A stretch of DNA of 64,000 bases from Bacteroidaceae bacterium (GCA_017461605.1 JAFTXN010000002.1:372001-436000); one strand, 5' to 3'. Numbered from the stretch's first letter, positions 1 through 9,252 are shown. The notes: generated by a model from the letters alone, not told the origin. Program-made: numbers and translations.

Positions 1-402
1 GCAGCGCAAATCAAGAGTATGAAGAAGGTGGCCGGAACCTTGAAGATCGACCAGGCACAATATCGTGAATTGGAGTCGTTCGCCAAGTTCTCAAGCGACA
101 TGGATGCCGTTACGGCCATGACCATCGACCGTGGACGCAAGAACAATCAGCTGCTCATTCAGGCGCAATATAGCCCCATGCCCGTGGCCGAACAGGTAGC
201 CATACTCTATTGTGGCACACGCGGATTGCTCAAGGATGTGCCTCTTGACAAAGTGCGCGAATTCCAAGACAATTTCCTGCAAATCATACGTGCCAACCAT
301 GCAGACGATGTGCTCGGCGAATTGCAGAAAGGCAACCTCTCGGAAGAAGTCATCCGTATCATTGAGACCACAGCTGCCGATGTGGCGAGCCGCTACGCAT
401 AA
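1..402 (+). CDS. atpA: ATP synthase F1 subunit alpha, C-terminal part (5' end outside window)
   Basis: The reading frame is open from base 1 and ends with TAA at 400-402, so only the last 133 residues are present. They match the C-terminal helical domain of the F1 alpha subunit: the stretch ELESFAKFSSDMDA followed by a DRGRKNNQLLIQ segment and the motif PMPVAEQVAILY are typical of this family. Alpha alternates with beta in the catalytic hexamer of F1 on the cytoplasmic face of the membrane and carries the non-catalytic nucleotide sites. The gene for the gamma subunit follows 60 bp downstream, the usual order at the end of the Bacteroidetes atp operon. The ATG at 19 is internal and not a start. 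Confidence 0.96.
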   Translation, partial: AAQIKSMKKVAGTLKIDQAQYRELESFAKFSSDMDAVTAMTIDRGRKNNQLLIQAQYSPMPVAEQVAILYCGTRGLLKDVPLDKVREFQDNFLQIIRANHADDVLGELQKGNLSEEVIRIIETTAADVASRYA

Positions 403-462
403 GGCGCAGCCGGTATCACCCATCCGATTGGCAACAATGAATAAAAAACAAGAGACACCCCA

Positions 463-1332
463 ATGGCATCACTTAAGGAAGTAAAAAACCGCATATCCTC
501 CGTCAAAAACACTCGTAAGATAACGAGTGCCATGAAGATGGTGGCTTCCTCCAAATTGCACCATGCTCGACAGTCCATTGAGCGAATGCGTCCCTACGAA
601 ACACGTCTCAAGGGCATTATGGCTGCTTTCGTCGGTCATCTCGACGAAGACATACATTCGCCTTATGCTGAGACACGTGAGGTAAAGCGAGTGGCCATCG
701 TAGTCATCTCGTCAAACTCCGGACTCTGTGGAGGCTTCAATGGCAATGTCATCAAGCAATTGCGTGCCGCCATCGAGCACCATCGCAAGGCCGGTACAGA
801 GATTGTGCGTGTCGTGCCCATCGGCCGTAAAGCAACCGAAGCCACAGCCAAGCTCGGGTTTTCTACCCAAGCCGAAGCTTCTGCTTTGCTCGATCATCCG
901 CGCTACGATGGTTGTGTGGAAGTGGCCGAAGACCTGATGCAGATGTACGAGGCCGGTGAGGTGGACAAGGTGGAACTCATCTACCACCACTACAAAAGCG
1001 CCTCCACGCAGGAGTTGTTGCACGAGGACTTTCTTCCCGTCAATCTCTCTGCCGAACACCGCAACGAGTCGGCGCAAGCACTCAACTATATTGTTGAGCC
1101 TTCAGCTGCCGAATTGCTTACTCGTCTTGTACCCAAGGCTTTGCATTTACAGCTCTTCACTGCACTGCTCGACAGCTTGGCCAGCGAACACGCTGCACGC
1201 GTCATAGCTATGCAGGTAGCCACCGACAATGCCGACGAACTCTTGGCTGACCTCACTTTAATGTACAACAAGACACGTCAGCAAGCCATTACAGCCGAAC
1301 TGCTCGACATCGTGGGCGGATCGCTGCAATAG
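463..1332 (+). CDS. atpG: ATP synthase F1 subunit gamma
   Basis: This 289-residue protein has the normal length and both signature ends of the gamma subunit. The N-terminal coiled-coil helix contains KEVKNRISSVKNTRKITSAM, and the C-terminal helix contains the conserved MYNKTRQQAITAELLDIVGG. Gamma is the central rotor shaft that couples proton flow through F0 to the catalytic cycle of the alpha/beta hexamer. The start at 463 gives the canonical MASLKEVKNRI beginning. It lies 60 bp after atpA and is followed by a terminator-like hairpin, so it is probably the last gene of the operon; the beta and epsilon genes are not downstream, in keeping with the Bacteroidetes arrangement in which atpD and atpC lie elsewhere. 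Confidence 0.97.
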   Translation: MASLKEVKNRISSVKNTRKITSAMKMVASSKLHHARQSIERMRPYETRLKGIMAAFVGHLDEDIHSPYAETREVKRVAIVVISSNSGLCGGFNGNVIKQLRAAIEHHRKAGTEIVRVVPIGRKATEATAKLGFSTQAEASALLDHPRYDGCVEVAEDLMQMYEAGEVDKVELIYHHYKSASTQELLHEDFLPVNLSAEHRNESAQALNYIVEPSAAELLTRLVPKALHLQLFTALLDSLASEHAARVIAMQVATDNADELLADLTLMYNKTRQQAITAELLDIVGGSLQ

Positions 1333-1363
1333 GGAGTAAGAAAGACACTAATTATAATTTTAC

Positions 1364-1406
1364 AAAGAGAGGTGAGGAAGTTATGCTCCTTGCCTCTTTT
1401 TGTTTC
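1364..1406 (+). terminator. Probable terminator of the atp operon
   Basis: An imperfect hairpin pairs AAAGAG near 1364 with CTCTTT near 1394, with further pairing inside (GAGGAAG against CTCCTTG), and runs into a T tract. It lies 32 bp after the atpG stop. The pairing is not perfect, so this is a moderate call. Confidence 0.55.
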
Positions 1407-1474
1407 CGGAGGTTTTAACACAGCCTCTCTCCGAGTCATTCAATTTACACACACAAGCTTTATACGAACGAAAT

Positions 1475-2092
1475 ATGACGCAATCAGAATTTATGCACCT
1501 GCAGCATCAGCATGAGGAAGTCCTTGAGAAAATTCGGCTCTTTGCGCACCAATTGCACGAGGACGTAAACCAAACTTATGATAAGGTATATCCCTATGGT
1601 TATCATCTTGATAAGGTGGCTGATGCCGTGCGAAAGTATGGTCATGACGTGTGTGCCGAAGATGCCGACATGCTTCCGCTTTTCTTTGGTGCCTACTTTC
1701 ACGACAGCATTGAGGACGCTCGGTTATCATACAACGATGTGACAAAAATTGCCCGAACGTTTATGGATGAGCAGCAAGCCTATAAGGCAGCCGAAATCGT
1801 TTATGCCTTGACCAACGACAAAGGGCGCACCCGTGCTGAGCGTGCCGGTGAAAAATACTATCAAGGAATTCGTGAAACACCCTACGCTCCGTTCTGCAAA
1901 TTGGCCGACCGCTTGGCAAACATCACCCATTCTTTCCAAGCGCTTAACGACGACAACCGGCACATGAAGGCGGTGTATCACGACGAACTCCCTCATTTCC
2001 TGGATTCCTTACGTGTTTCCACTGCAGACATCCGTTTCCTCCTTCCGCAGGCGATGATTGAGGAAATCCATAGTTTGGTTGGCGAAGAGTAG
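1475..2092 (+). CDS. Small HD-domain hydrolase, RelA/SpoT hydrolase-like
   Basis: The 205-residue protein is a single HD domain. Visible ligand motifs are a histidine in GYHLDKVADAV, the pair HD followed by ED in YFHDSIEDARL, and KLADRLANITHS near residue 150. The HDxxED plus KLADRLxN combination is characteristic of the (p)ppGpp hydrolase half of RelA/SpoT enzymes and of stand-alone small alarmone hydrolases, so alarmone or nucleotide hydrolysis is a reasonable inference. No synthetase, TGS or ACT domain is present. I chose the ATG at 1475; the frame is open back to a TTG at 1400, but that stretch overlaps the preceding terminator and is not family-like. No clear ribosome binding site is visible. 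A general metal-dependent phosphohydrolase is the alternative. Confidence 0.75.
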   Translation: MTQSEFMHLQHQHEEVLEKIRLFAHQLHEDVNQTYDKVYPYGYHLDKVADAVRKYGHDVCAEDADMLPLFFGAYFHDSIEDARLSYNDVTKIARTFMDEQQAYKAAEIVYALTNDKGRTRAERAGEKYYQGIRETPYAPFCKLADRLANITHSFQALNDDNRHMKAVYHDELPHFLDSLRVSTADIRFLLPQAMIEEIHSLVGEE

Positions 2093-2183
2093 TGAAACAA
2101 ATACAATTGGTGCAATCAGCTGGCCGAGCCATATAGTGCCTAATAAATTTGGCCGGAGTCGTAATACTAATACAAATTTTACT

Positions 2184-2191
2184 TACTTTTG
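2184..2191 (+). promoter_or_regulatory. Bacteroidetes -7 box (TACTTTTG) for the DUF3472 gene
   Basis: TACTTTTG fits the Bacteroidetes -7 consensus TAnnTTTG and lies 53 bp before the ATG at 2245. No good TTG element lies 19-21 nt upstream, so only the -7 part is supported. Confidence 0.5.
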
Positions 2192-2244
2192 TATTTGCAG
2201 TATTGACAATAAATAAGAAGTTCATATTTAATACAAAATCATCT

Positions 2245-3516
2245 ATGAAAACGAAAGGATTTTTGCAGATGGCATCTTTGGCCGTAGCCTTCTTTTTAGG
2301 TTTGCCGGCAGGTGCTCAGAGCGAGAGTGTGGTTACCTTGTCGGGTAATGCGTATATCACCTCAGGGCATGCATCGATTGATGAAGGACGTTGCGCCGTG
2401 CGAGGTTGGGATGACAAGGAAAGCGTAATCAGTTTCTACTTCAAAACCAAACAGAGTGGAAAAATGAACATTGCTTTGCAGGCAAAGGGAAATTCCCGTA
2501 TCGAAGTCTCTTTGTTGGGCAAGAAGAAAAAGGTTACACTCAATAGTGATGCTCTGTCGCGTGTTGAGGTAGGAACATTCAAGGTGAAGAAGCCCGGATA
2601 CATCAAGGTAGATGTTCGTGGCTTGAAAATTAATAGAGGTTCAGACTTCGGCTCAATCGCCTCCGTTGTTGTGGGTGGGGATGTGTGTCCTGTTGTTTGT
2701 GTGGCTCCCGACTTCAGCACGCATTTCGGTCGCCGTGGTCCTTCTGTGCATTTGGGCTATAGTCTGCCGAAGGAGAATGTGGAATGGTTCTACAACGAAG
2801 TGGTGGTTCCCGAGGAAGGCGACATTCCCAGCAGCTACTATATGGCCTGCGGATTCGGAGAGGGCTATTTCGGCATGCAAAACAACAGCCCGCACAAGCG
2901 GAGAGTGCTCTTCTCGGTGTGGAGTCCCTATGTGACTGACAATCCGGCTGAAATTCCCGACTCGCTGCGTGTGAAGTTGGTAAAGAAGGGTGAGAATACG
3001 AAGATTGGTGAGTTCGGCAACGAGGGTTCCGGTGGCCAGAGCTATATTTTTTACGACTGGAAGGCCGGTGAACGTTGTCGCTTCCTGATGGGTGTGAAGC
3101 CTGATGGCAAAGGCAATACCGTATACACTGCTTACTTCTTTGACAACCACAAGGGTAAGTGGTCGCTGGTGGCCTCCTTCCGTCGTCCGAAAATCACGAC
3201 TTGGTACACCAATGCACATTCTTTCTTGGAGAACTTCAACCCCGTGATGGGGTACATCAACCGAAAGGCATACTATGGCAACCAGTGGGCACGTACCGCC
3301 GATGGTCGATGGATTCCGGTGACGAAGGCACGTTTCACTTGTGATGCTACGGGTAGTCAGGAAATGCGTCTCGACTATACCGGTGGTGTGGAGGGCGAAA
3401 ATTTCTTCCTCTCTATGGGTGGCTTCTTCGATGATTTCATGACAGCCGGAAAGTTCTTTGACCGTACAGGCAATACGACAGCAGCCCCTGATATCGATTT
3501 CTCAACACTCGAATAA
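2245..3516 (+). CDS. Secreted DUF5077/DUF3472 domain protein
   Basis: The 423-residue protein begins with a signal peptide (MKTKGFLQMASLAVAFFLGL, cleavage probably after PAGA). Residues about 30-150 resemble the DUF5077 module, a beta-rich segment often found before DUF3472. The rest matches DUF3472: an EWFYNEVVVPEE segment, YYMACGFGEGYFGMQ, FSVWSPY, a conserved GSGGQSY and a final FFLSMGGFFDD. Such proteins are common in gut and oral Bacteroidetes, and carbohydrate-related binding has been suggested for the family, but the function is unproven. The ATG at 2245 is preferred over an upstream TTG at 2149 because it starts the signal peptide. A strong terminator follows. It appears to be a monocistronic gene. 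Confidence 0.85.
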   Translation: MKTKGFLQMASLAVAFFLGLPAGAQSESVVTLSGNAYITSGHASIDEGRCAVRGWDDKESVISFYFKTKQSGKMNIALQAKGNSRIEVSLLGKKKKVTLNSDALSRVEVGTFKVKKPGYIKVDVRGLKINRGSDFGSIASVVVGGDVCPVVCVAPDFSTHFGRRGPSVHLGYSLPKENVEWFYNEVVVPEEGDIPSSYYMACGFGEGYFGMQNNSPHKRRVLFSVWSPYVTDNPAEIPDSLRVKLVKKGENTKIGEFGNEGSGGQSYIFYDWKAGERCRFLMGVKPDGKGNTVYTAYFFDNHKGKWSLVASFRRPKITTWYTNAHSFLENFNPVMGYINRKAYYGNQWARTADGRWIPVTKARFTCDATGSQEMRLDYTGGVEGENFFLSMGGFFDDFMTAGKFFDRTGNTTAAPDIDFSTLE

Positions 3517-3543
3517 CAATCGAAAGATTTGGAACAACATCAA

Positions 3544-3588
3544 CAGCCCGCCATCTGACCACTTCGGTCGGATGGCGGGCTGCTTTTC
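3544..3588 (+). terminator. Rho-independent terminator after the DUF3472 gene
   Basis: A 17-bp stem (3544-3560 with 3566-3582, one G-U type mismatch) with loop ACTTC is followed by CTTTTC. It lies 27 bp after the stop codon at 3516. Confidence 0.85.
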
Positions 3589-3894
3589 GTCTGCTCTACT
3601 AATTTTTGTTTCCTGTTTTTGTTGTCCTGCTGCCATTTTGATGCATAAGCGTATTTGTGTCAACGCTTTGGCTTATGGCAACAAGCATGGCAGAAAGTTT
3701 TTTTGCTGCCATGCTTGCCGTGGAACGTGGCTTTCGGGAATAGTCTTGAGCGGCTTTGAATAGTCTACTTGAGGTGGACGATGGGCTATCAGATGCAGAC
3801 AGGGCTATTCAAGGCTTCTCAATAAGTGCAACATGTCCTCAAAGGACATTCGCAGCTTTTGCTTTTTTATGCCGAGGCTGCTCGAAGCGTCTTC
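3589..3894. other. Gene-free stretch with a 12-bp perfect hairpin
   Basis: I see no credible gene here. The region lies between two converging transcripts. It contains a perfect inverted repeat, CAAGCATGGCAG at 3682-3693 and its complement at 3706-3717, with a T-rich loop but no T tract after either arm, and a small TGTCCT-CAA-AGGACA palindrome at 3834-3848. The sequence CTTCTCAATA(A/C)GTGCA occurs twice, near 3816 and near 3891, the second copy running into the TM2 gene stop. Confidence 0.5.
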
Positions 3895-4233
3895 TCAATA
3901 CGTGCACTTGATGAACTGCTCGTAGTTCTTTCGTTTGGCTGCATCGTAAACGAAGAATAGGTCGATGAACCACCAAATGCCGCAGCCACCGCCCGTGAGT
4001 AGTTTTCCGATACCTTGGCCGATGTCGCCCAAATAGAAGCGGTCCACACCAAGGGAGCCGGTGAAGATGGAGAGCAGCAGGGCCACGAGAGGGTCTTTCA
4101 GTGAGAGGTAAGCCAAGGCATCGCATTGGTCGTCGTCCATGGCTTCGATACGGGCACGGATGGCCGGCAAGCAGTGTGTCGGAAACTTATCGGCATTGAG
4201 GGTGATAAATTGGTTGACGGCTTGTGGGTTCAT
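3895..4233 (-). CDS. TM2 domain membrane protein
   Basis: This 112-residue protein carries a TM2 domain in its C-terminal half: a first membrane segment ending in [20 protein letters not shown], then the Gly-rich turn [12 protein letters not shown] and a second segment [15 protein letters not shown]. The GxDRFYLG and (W)xxDL motifs are diagnostic of TM2. The N-terminal about 50 residues form a short soluble helical region. TM2 proteins are small inner-membrane proteins of unknown biochemical role. The gene is the last of the minus-strand run that begins with serS, 54 bp after the zinc ribbon gene. Confidence 0.9.
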   Translation of the reverse strand: MNPQAVNQFITLNADKFPTHCLPAIRARIEAMDDDQCDALAYLSLKDPLVALLLSIFTGSLGVDRFYLGDIGQGIGKLLTGGGCGIWWFIDLFFVYDAAKRKNYEQFIKCTY

Positions 4234-4287
4234 AGTCTTTTCCGGTTTATGGCTTTATGTGTGTAAGTATCAGTTCCCGATATTTTG

Positions 4288-5328
4288 CTATTGATTCAGT
4301 CTGCCGCAGTGAGGGCATCTCCCTTTGTGCTTCATGGGGCCTGCACAGTGTCCGCACAGATAGCGTGCCGCACCTTGTCGCCGGTGTGTGCGAATGGCAA
4401 ACCACCAGTAAGCAATGAGCAGGGGATAACCTATGTAGATGTGCACGGTGAGTGTGAAAACGAGGTAGAGCACGGCGCACACACCTGCCAGTCCTGCCAG
4501 ATAGGCCAAGCCACTGCCCACGTCGGGCTGATGGCGTACATCGTCCACCACGGCAAGTCCCACAATGATAATGAGCCACACCGAGGCCACAAACAGGGCC
4601 AGGATGAGCGGAAGCTCAAAGGGGTTGAGTGTAGGATGATAGTAGAACTCAACCCACGTTTCGGGCACAAAGTGCTGCACACTGCCGTAGAGTGTGGCTG
4701 CCCCCGACACGATGAGGCAGAGCAGGGTGGGATAGAAGCTGCGAATGTCGTTGAAATGCACCAGTGGGAAGCTGCGGTGGCGAGCCGTCTGGATGAGCAG
4801 GAACAGGATGAGCAGTCCGATGCATCCCAACACAAAGAGGGTGGTGCTTTGACTGAAGTGGTGGATAAAGAGACTGATGGGGTCGTCGGGCACTGCCGCT
4901 TTCAGTAGATGCTTCTCGCGCACCCATCCTTGTGTGAACTGGTCGCGTGCCACTTTTACCCAAATGCTGTCGGTGCTGTCGGTCGGCACTTTGGCAATAT
5001 CGGCTACCACTAAGTGGTCGTCGTGCTTCACGGGTACAGAGTCGCGTGCGGCGCTCCAGCTGTCATCGCCCGGACGTTGGGAAAGCAGCATTACCGAGTC
5101 GGCCACCACGCAGAAGTTGAAGTTGCGCCAATAGTGGTGGGTGCTGCGGAATTGCACCGAGTCCAAGGTCTCGATATTCTGTACATTCCATCCGTCGTTG
5201 CGGTCGGGGGTGGGATAATAGCAGGCCGCGAACAACCACAAGGATATGAACCATAGCCATCCGTGGAAGTGCCCGGTGTGCAGTTTCCGACCTTTCGCGT
5301 TTCTTCGGTTGAGGTTCAAGGTTTTCAT
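4288..5328 (-). CDS. Membrane protein with C-terminal zinc ribbon
   Basis: The 346-residue protein has a hydrophobic N-terminal segment ending in LWLFAAC, which could be a lipobox or simply a membrane anchor. Residues about 40-155 form an extracytoplasmic region rich in beta-type sequence that resembles an SH3-like module. Several membrane helices follow between about 160 and 310. The C-terminus is a double-CxxC zinc ribbon, CGHCAGPMKHKGRCPHCG. Its ATG overlaps the stop codon of the U32 gene (ATGA at 5325-5328), so the two are translationally coupled. I do not recognise a specific function. Similar multi-pass zinc-ribbon proteins of unknown role occur in Prevotella-type genomes. Confidence 0.75.
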   Translation of the reverse strand: MKTLNLNRRNAKGRKLHTGHFHGWLWFISLWLFAACYYPTPDRNDGWNVQNIETLDSVQFRSTHHYWRNFNFCVVADSVMLLSQRPGDDSWSAARDSVPVKHDDHLVVADIAKVPTDSTDSIWVKVARDQFTQGWVREKHLLKAAVPDDPISLFIHHFSQSTTLFVLGCIGLLILFLLIQTARHRSFPLVHFNDIRSFYPTLLCLIVSGAATLYGSVQHFVPETWVEFYYHPTLNPFELPLILALFVASVWLIIIVGLAVVDDVRHQPDVGSGLAYLAGLAGVCAVLYLVFTLTVHIYIGYPLLIAYWWFAIRTHRRQGAARYLCGHCAGPMKHKGRCPHCGRLNQ

Positions 5329-7202
5329 GTTGTGGTTTTAGGAGTGTAACTATGCACCTCCATGATGCAATGTTTGCAGTCGAAGCGGAGGGGGAAGCTT
5401 CGCCCGTCGGGCAGGCGCAGCGACAGCGGTTCGCGCCAGGGCAATGGTTGGCGTTGTTGCTTGCTGCAGTGTCCCAGTGCGAAACGCAGACAGTGCCGGC
5501 AGCGCATCAGCACACTGCCTGCAGCAGGTGTTTGCAACTCAAAGGCCGGTGCGATGTCGGAGGCTCCGTGTGCCGTATAGAAATCTTTTGCCCGTACATT
5601 GGCCACATTGTCCATATACGTGAGCTTTGTTCTTGGGAAAAGGGCCTCCCTCTGCTCGTAGCCTCGCATCTCACGTCGGTAGTTGATGCGGTGCACGGCC
5701 AGCAGACGGTCGGCACATTGCCGACGCCATTCGGCCAATACCGATGCCGGAATGAAATGCTCTTTGTTGCCGTCGGGCAATGAACGCAGGCATATCTCGA
5801 CGCTGTCGGCATCAACGGCAAAGGGAGTGTCGCCCATTCGTGTCAGCTGTCGACAGATGTTGTCGCGCTGCGCTGTGCGTGCCGGTTGTTTCTCGTGGTC
5901 AAAGCCCAGGGTGACGTGTAGACCGCTCTCGTCGCGCAGGGTGAGCGCATAGCCCCATGGTGTGTCGCTCAGCAGGAAGGAGGCTCGCAGTCGGCGAGTG
6001 GCCGAAGGGCGTGCCAATATCTTTTCAAAGTGGTGGTCGGTGTTGCGGTAGAGGCGCAGTCCACGTGTCAGGCGAGGCATTTCCGAGGGGTAGAGTCTGT
6101 GACCTTCAGCGCGGTTGATGCGAAAACCTTGCAGCTTGCCGTCGGCATCAATATAGCACAAGCCATCTCCACCGGCAAAGGTGCTATGGCTCTCAGTGAT
6201 GTCGAAATCGTGTCGTCCCACACGCGCTACGCGTCCCACGTATTCACCGATGGCCTTGGGCGTATCGAAGCAATGGATGTCGTTGGTGCGTCCATGCAGA
6301 AAGTAGTCCGTAAATCCTCGGTTGAAACTCTTTTCGGGGGCAGGGCAGAACGACAGTTGTGTCTCTCCGTGCGATGCTCTCACATACTGCTCGGGGCGTC
6401 GCGCCAACACTTCGTCGATGCGTTGGCGGTAGTAGGCCGTTACATTTTTCACATACGAGACATCCTTGAGCCTTCCCTCAATCTTGAAAGAGCAGATGCC
6501 GGCGTCCATCATCTCCTCCAGCGAGTGCGAGCGGTTCATGTCGCGTAGTGAAAGCAGATGCTTGTCGTGTGCAAGCACTTTGCCGTCGGCATCCACCAGG
6601 TCGAACGCCAGTCGGCAGAACTGGGCGCATTCGCCACGGTTGGCAGAGCGACCGAAGCAGAACTGTGAGGCATAGCAGTGGCCGCTGTAGCTCACGCAGA
6701 GCGCTCCGTGCACAAAGGCTTCCAAGGGTACGGTGGTTGAGCGGCGGATACACTTTATCTCGTCGAGACTCAGTTCGCGCGCCAGCACCAGCTGGGTGAA
6801 GCCGGCTTGTTCCAGAAAACGGGCTTTCTCGGAGGTGCTCAGTTCGGTCTGTGTGGATGCGTGCAGTGCGATGGGCGGTAGATGTAGTCGCAAGATGCCC
6901 ATGTCCTGCACGATGAGGGCATCCACTCCGACGGCATACAGGTCGTGGATGATGCGTTCTGCCTCCGGCAACTCGGCATCGGTGAGCAGGGTGTTGAGGG
7001 TTACATACACCTTGGCACCATAGATGTGTGCGAAGTGGCACAGCTCGGCAATGTCGTCGATGCTGTTGCCGGCGGCAGCGCGTGCACCGAATGCCGGGCC
7101 GCCTATGTAGACAGCATCGGCTCCGTGCCGTATGGCCTCCATACCGCACTCCGGATTGCGGGCCGGTGATAGCAGTTCGATGCGTGTTCTGTTGTCTTTC
7201 AT
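5325..7202 (-). CDS. U32 family peptidase / RNA hydroxylation protein (RlhA/TrhP-like)
   Basis: The 625-residue protein has the U32 TIM-barrel domain in its N-terminal half, beginning IELLSPARNPECGMEAIRHG, with the signature cysteines in GALCVSYSGHCYASQ and GRSANRGECAQFCR. The C-terminal half resembles DUF3656 and ends with further cysteine pairs (CRHCLRFALGHC and CKHCIMEVH) that could hold an iron-sulfur cluster. In E. coli the same architecture is found in RlhA (23S rRNA C2501 hydroxylation) and the shorter TrhP (tRNA wobble uridine hydroxylation), so RNA modification is more likely than proteolysis; this is family-based inference. The ATG at 7202 is preferred over 7247, which would overlap the upstream TPR gene. 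Confidence 0.85.
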   Translation of the reverse strand: MKDNRTRIELLSPARNPECGMEAIRHGADAVYIGGPAFGARAAAGNSIDDIAELCHFAHIYGAKVYVTLNTLLTDAELPEAERIIHDLYAVGVDALIVQDMGILRLHLPPIALHASTQTELSTSEKARFLEQAGFTQLVLARELSLDEIKCIRRSTTVPLEAFVHGALCVSYSGHCYASQFCFGRSANRGECAQFCRLAFDLVDADGKVLAHDKHLLSLRDMNRSHSLEEMMDAGICSFKIEGRLKDVSYVKNVTAYYRQRIDEVLARRPEQYVRASHGETQLSFCPAPEKSFNRGFTDYFLHGRTNDIHCFDTPKAIGEYVGRVARVGRHDFDITESHSTFAGGDGLCYIDADGKLQGFRINRAEGHRLYPSEMPRLTRGLRLYRNTDHHFEKILARPSATRRLRASFLLSDTPWGYALTLRDESGLHVTLGFDHEKQPARTAQRDNICRQLTRMGDTPFAVDADSVEICLRSLPDGNKEHFIPASVLAEWRRQCADRLLAVHRINYRREMRGYEQREALFPRTKLTYMDNVANVRAKDFYTAHGASDIAPAFELQTPAAGSVLMRCRHCLRFALGHCSKQQRQPLPWREPLSLRLPDGRSFPLRFDCKHCIMEVHSYTPKTTT

Positions 7203-7230
7203 GCGTAGTGTGCTACGATTCTTGTCAAAA

Positions 7231-9252
7231 CTATTTTTGTTTGCCACGTGCCTGTTTCAGCAGATTGTAGGCACGATGTAAACCGGCTTCACCGGCCTTG
7301 CTGAGGTCGGGGATGGCTTTGGCATTCTCGCCTTGCAGCAGGTAGATGATGGCGCGGTTGTAATAAGCCTCTGCCAGTCGTGGGTCCAGTCGGATGGCTT
7401 GGGTGAAGTCGGTCAAAGCAGCCTCTCTGTTGTTGCGTTGCAGGTAGGCGCATCCTCGGTTGTAGTGGACAAAAGCATTGTCGGGCTGTAAGCGAACGGC
7501 AATTTCAGCTTCACGTAGGGCGTTGGCCGCAAGTGCGGCAGTGGAGAGGCCATCAGCGGCTTCTTCGCGCTGTGTGGCGCATTGACGTAGCAACATGGCA
7601 GTGCACTGCAGGCGTGCCGGCAGATTGGTGCTGTCGGCTTGCACTGCGGCTTGGGCATCGTGTAGGGCTGCCTCGTAATTGTAAGTCGAAGCATGCAGTG
7701 CAGAGCGTTGCAACCACAGGGTCGAGGTGGCTCCTTTTGCTATTTGTTTGCTGAGTCGGTCAATCGGTGTGTCAAAATCGTGTTGCGATGTCTCTGCTGA
7801 CCCACCTTGTCCGGCGGAGAGCACGAAGCGTTCTTTCGTGCTGCGATCGGTGTTGAGCTTTTCCACTTCCGGCAGAAACGCTGTGCTATGGCCGTGATCA
7901 TCCTGCGATGTCTCCACTGTCAGGGCAAAAGCCGGAATGGGGTGTCGCTCCACCTTGCGATTTTGCACCTTGCCGAGCAATTCGCGAACGTAGGTGCCGG
8001 CAGTGTCGGTATCCTCGGTGATGAGCTGCTCGTATTGGTCAAGACTGTGGTCGCTGCGCAGGCGTACCTTCTTTATGTTGCGCTTTCGTCTGCCTCCTTC
8101 GAACATCAGGTCGAGTTCGGCTCGATAGACGCGCGTCTCGTCGTTGATGGCACCCCGTGTGTCCCCATATTTGCGGCGGCAGCGAGCGCGGGCGGCATAT
8201 CCGTAGATGAAGTTGGGATAGTCCTTGATGATGCGTGTGTAGTCATCGGCAGCACCTCGATAGTTGCCGGTCTGTTCGCGTAGCAGGGCGCGGTTGTAGA
8301 GGGCCAGCGTGTTGTCGGGTTCAACGCTGAGAACGAAATCAAAATCTTCGATGGCACGATTGTCGTCGCCCACTCGCGCTCTCAGCAGTCCGCGGTTGTA
8401 GTGCGCCACAAAGTGTTGGGGCACCATCTCGATCACTTTGTCATAGTCGGCCAAGGCACCGCTGAAACGATTAATGCCGTTGCGAGCGATGGCGCGTGCC
8501 AGATAATTGTCAAAATTGTCGGGCTGAAGTCGGATGGCGCGTGTCAGAAAAGAGTCGGCCTGTGTGTAGTTCTCCTTTTGCACGGCGTAGCGTCCCTTGA
8601 AGGACCAGGCGGAGGCTTCGTTGGGGTTGAGCGCCAACAGTGTGTCCACCATCTGCATGCCGGCCAGCGTATCTTTTTTTTCGAGACGCACCTGCGCCTT
8701 CACTATGTAGGCCCTATAGTGGCGCGGCGATTGTTTCAGAATTTCGGTCAGGTCGTTGTCGGCTTCGTCATACTGCTTCAGCTCCATTCGACAGAGGGCA
8801 CGGTTGTAGCGTGCCCCTTGGTCCGAGGGTTCGTCGCGCAGCACGCGGCTGTAGTCGTCGATGGCACCTTGGATGTTGGAGTTGTGGATGCGGCACAAGC
8901 CTCGCAGACTGTAGATCTCCGTGATGTAGGGATGCAGCTCGATGGCTCGTGTGCAGTCGGCTTCTGCTCCGGGATAGTCCTCCAATGTGAACTTGGCGTA
9001 AGCGCGATAGAAATAGGGTTTATATTGGTATGGCTTCGCTTCGATGGCTTGGTTGAAATAGCGTATGGCTGCCAGATAGTCGTCGAAGTAGAGCGCATTG
9101 CGCCCCATGAGGATGATGTTCTCGGTGTTCACCTGTGCCGTGGTGGGCAGTGTCATCAGGAGGAGAAGCGCAAGGATGCAAAACTCCCACACTGCCTTGG
9201 GGCGAGGCAACGATGCGTATGGCCTGCTTGGGGTTGTGTGGGAGTGTTTCAT
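7231..9252 (-). CDS. Secreted tetratricopeptide repeat protein
   Basis: The 673-residue protein begins with a signal peptide (hydrophobic ILALLLLMTLPTTAQ around residues 27-41). It is then built mostly of TPR units, for example YFNQAIEAKPYQYKPYFYRA and DYSRVLRDEPSDQGARYNRA, in a block at about 45-390. A less regular linker of about 110 residues follows (basic GGRRKRNIKKVRLR region), then a second TPR block to the C-terminus, with repeats such as NAFVHYNRGCAYLQRNN. TPR proteins of this kind act as protein-protein scaffolds in the periplasm or at the outer membrane of Bacteroidetes. No enzymatic motif is visible. It sits between def (77 bp upstream) and the U32 gene (28 bp downstream). The start at 9252 is the first methionine that gives a normal signal peptide. 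Confidence 0.85.
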   Translation of the reverse strand: MKHSHTTPSRPYASLPRPKAVWEFCILALLLLMTLPTTAQVNTENIILMGRNALYFDDYLAAIRYFNQAIEAKPYQYKPYFYRAYAKFTLEDYPGAEADCTRAIELHPYITEIYSLRGLCRIHNSNIQGAIDDYSRVLRDEPSDQGARYNRALCRMELKQYDEADNDLTEILKQSPRHYRAYIVKAQVRLEKKDTLAGMQMVDTLLALNPNEASAWSFKGRYAVQKENYTQADSFLTRAIRLQPDNFDNYLARAIARNGINRFSGALADYDKVIEMVPQHFVAHYNRGLLRARVGDDNRAIEDFDFVLSVEPDNTLALYNRALLREQTGNYRGAADDYTRIIKDYPNFIYGYAARARCRRKYGDTRGAINDETRVYRAELDLMFEGGRRKRNIKKVRLRSDHSLDQYEQLITEDTDTAGTYVRELLGKVQNRKVERHPIPAFALTVETSQDDHGHSTAFLPEVEKLNTDRSTKERFVLSAGQGGSAETSQHDFDTPIDRLSKQIAKGATSTLWLQRSALHASTYNYEAALHDAQAAVQADSTNLPARLQCTAMLLRQCATQREEAADGLSTAALAANALREAEIAVRLQPDNAFVHYNRGCAYLQRNNREAALTDFTQAIRLDPRLAEAYYNRAIIYLLQGENAKAIPDLSKAGEAGLHRAYNLLKQARGKQK

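Noticed and set aside
2653-3219. 188-residue frame on the minus strand
   Set aside because: It is the antisense of the DUF3472 gene and has no protein-like sequence or promoter.
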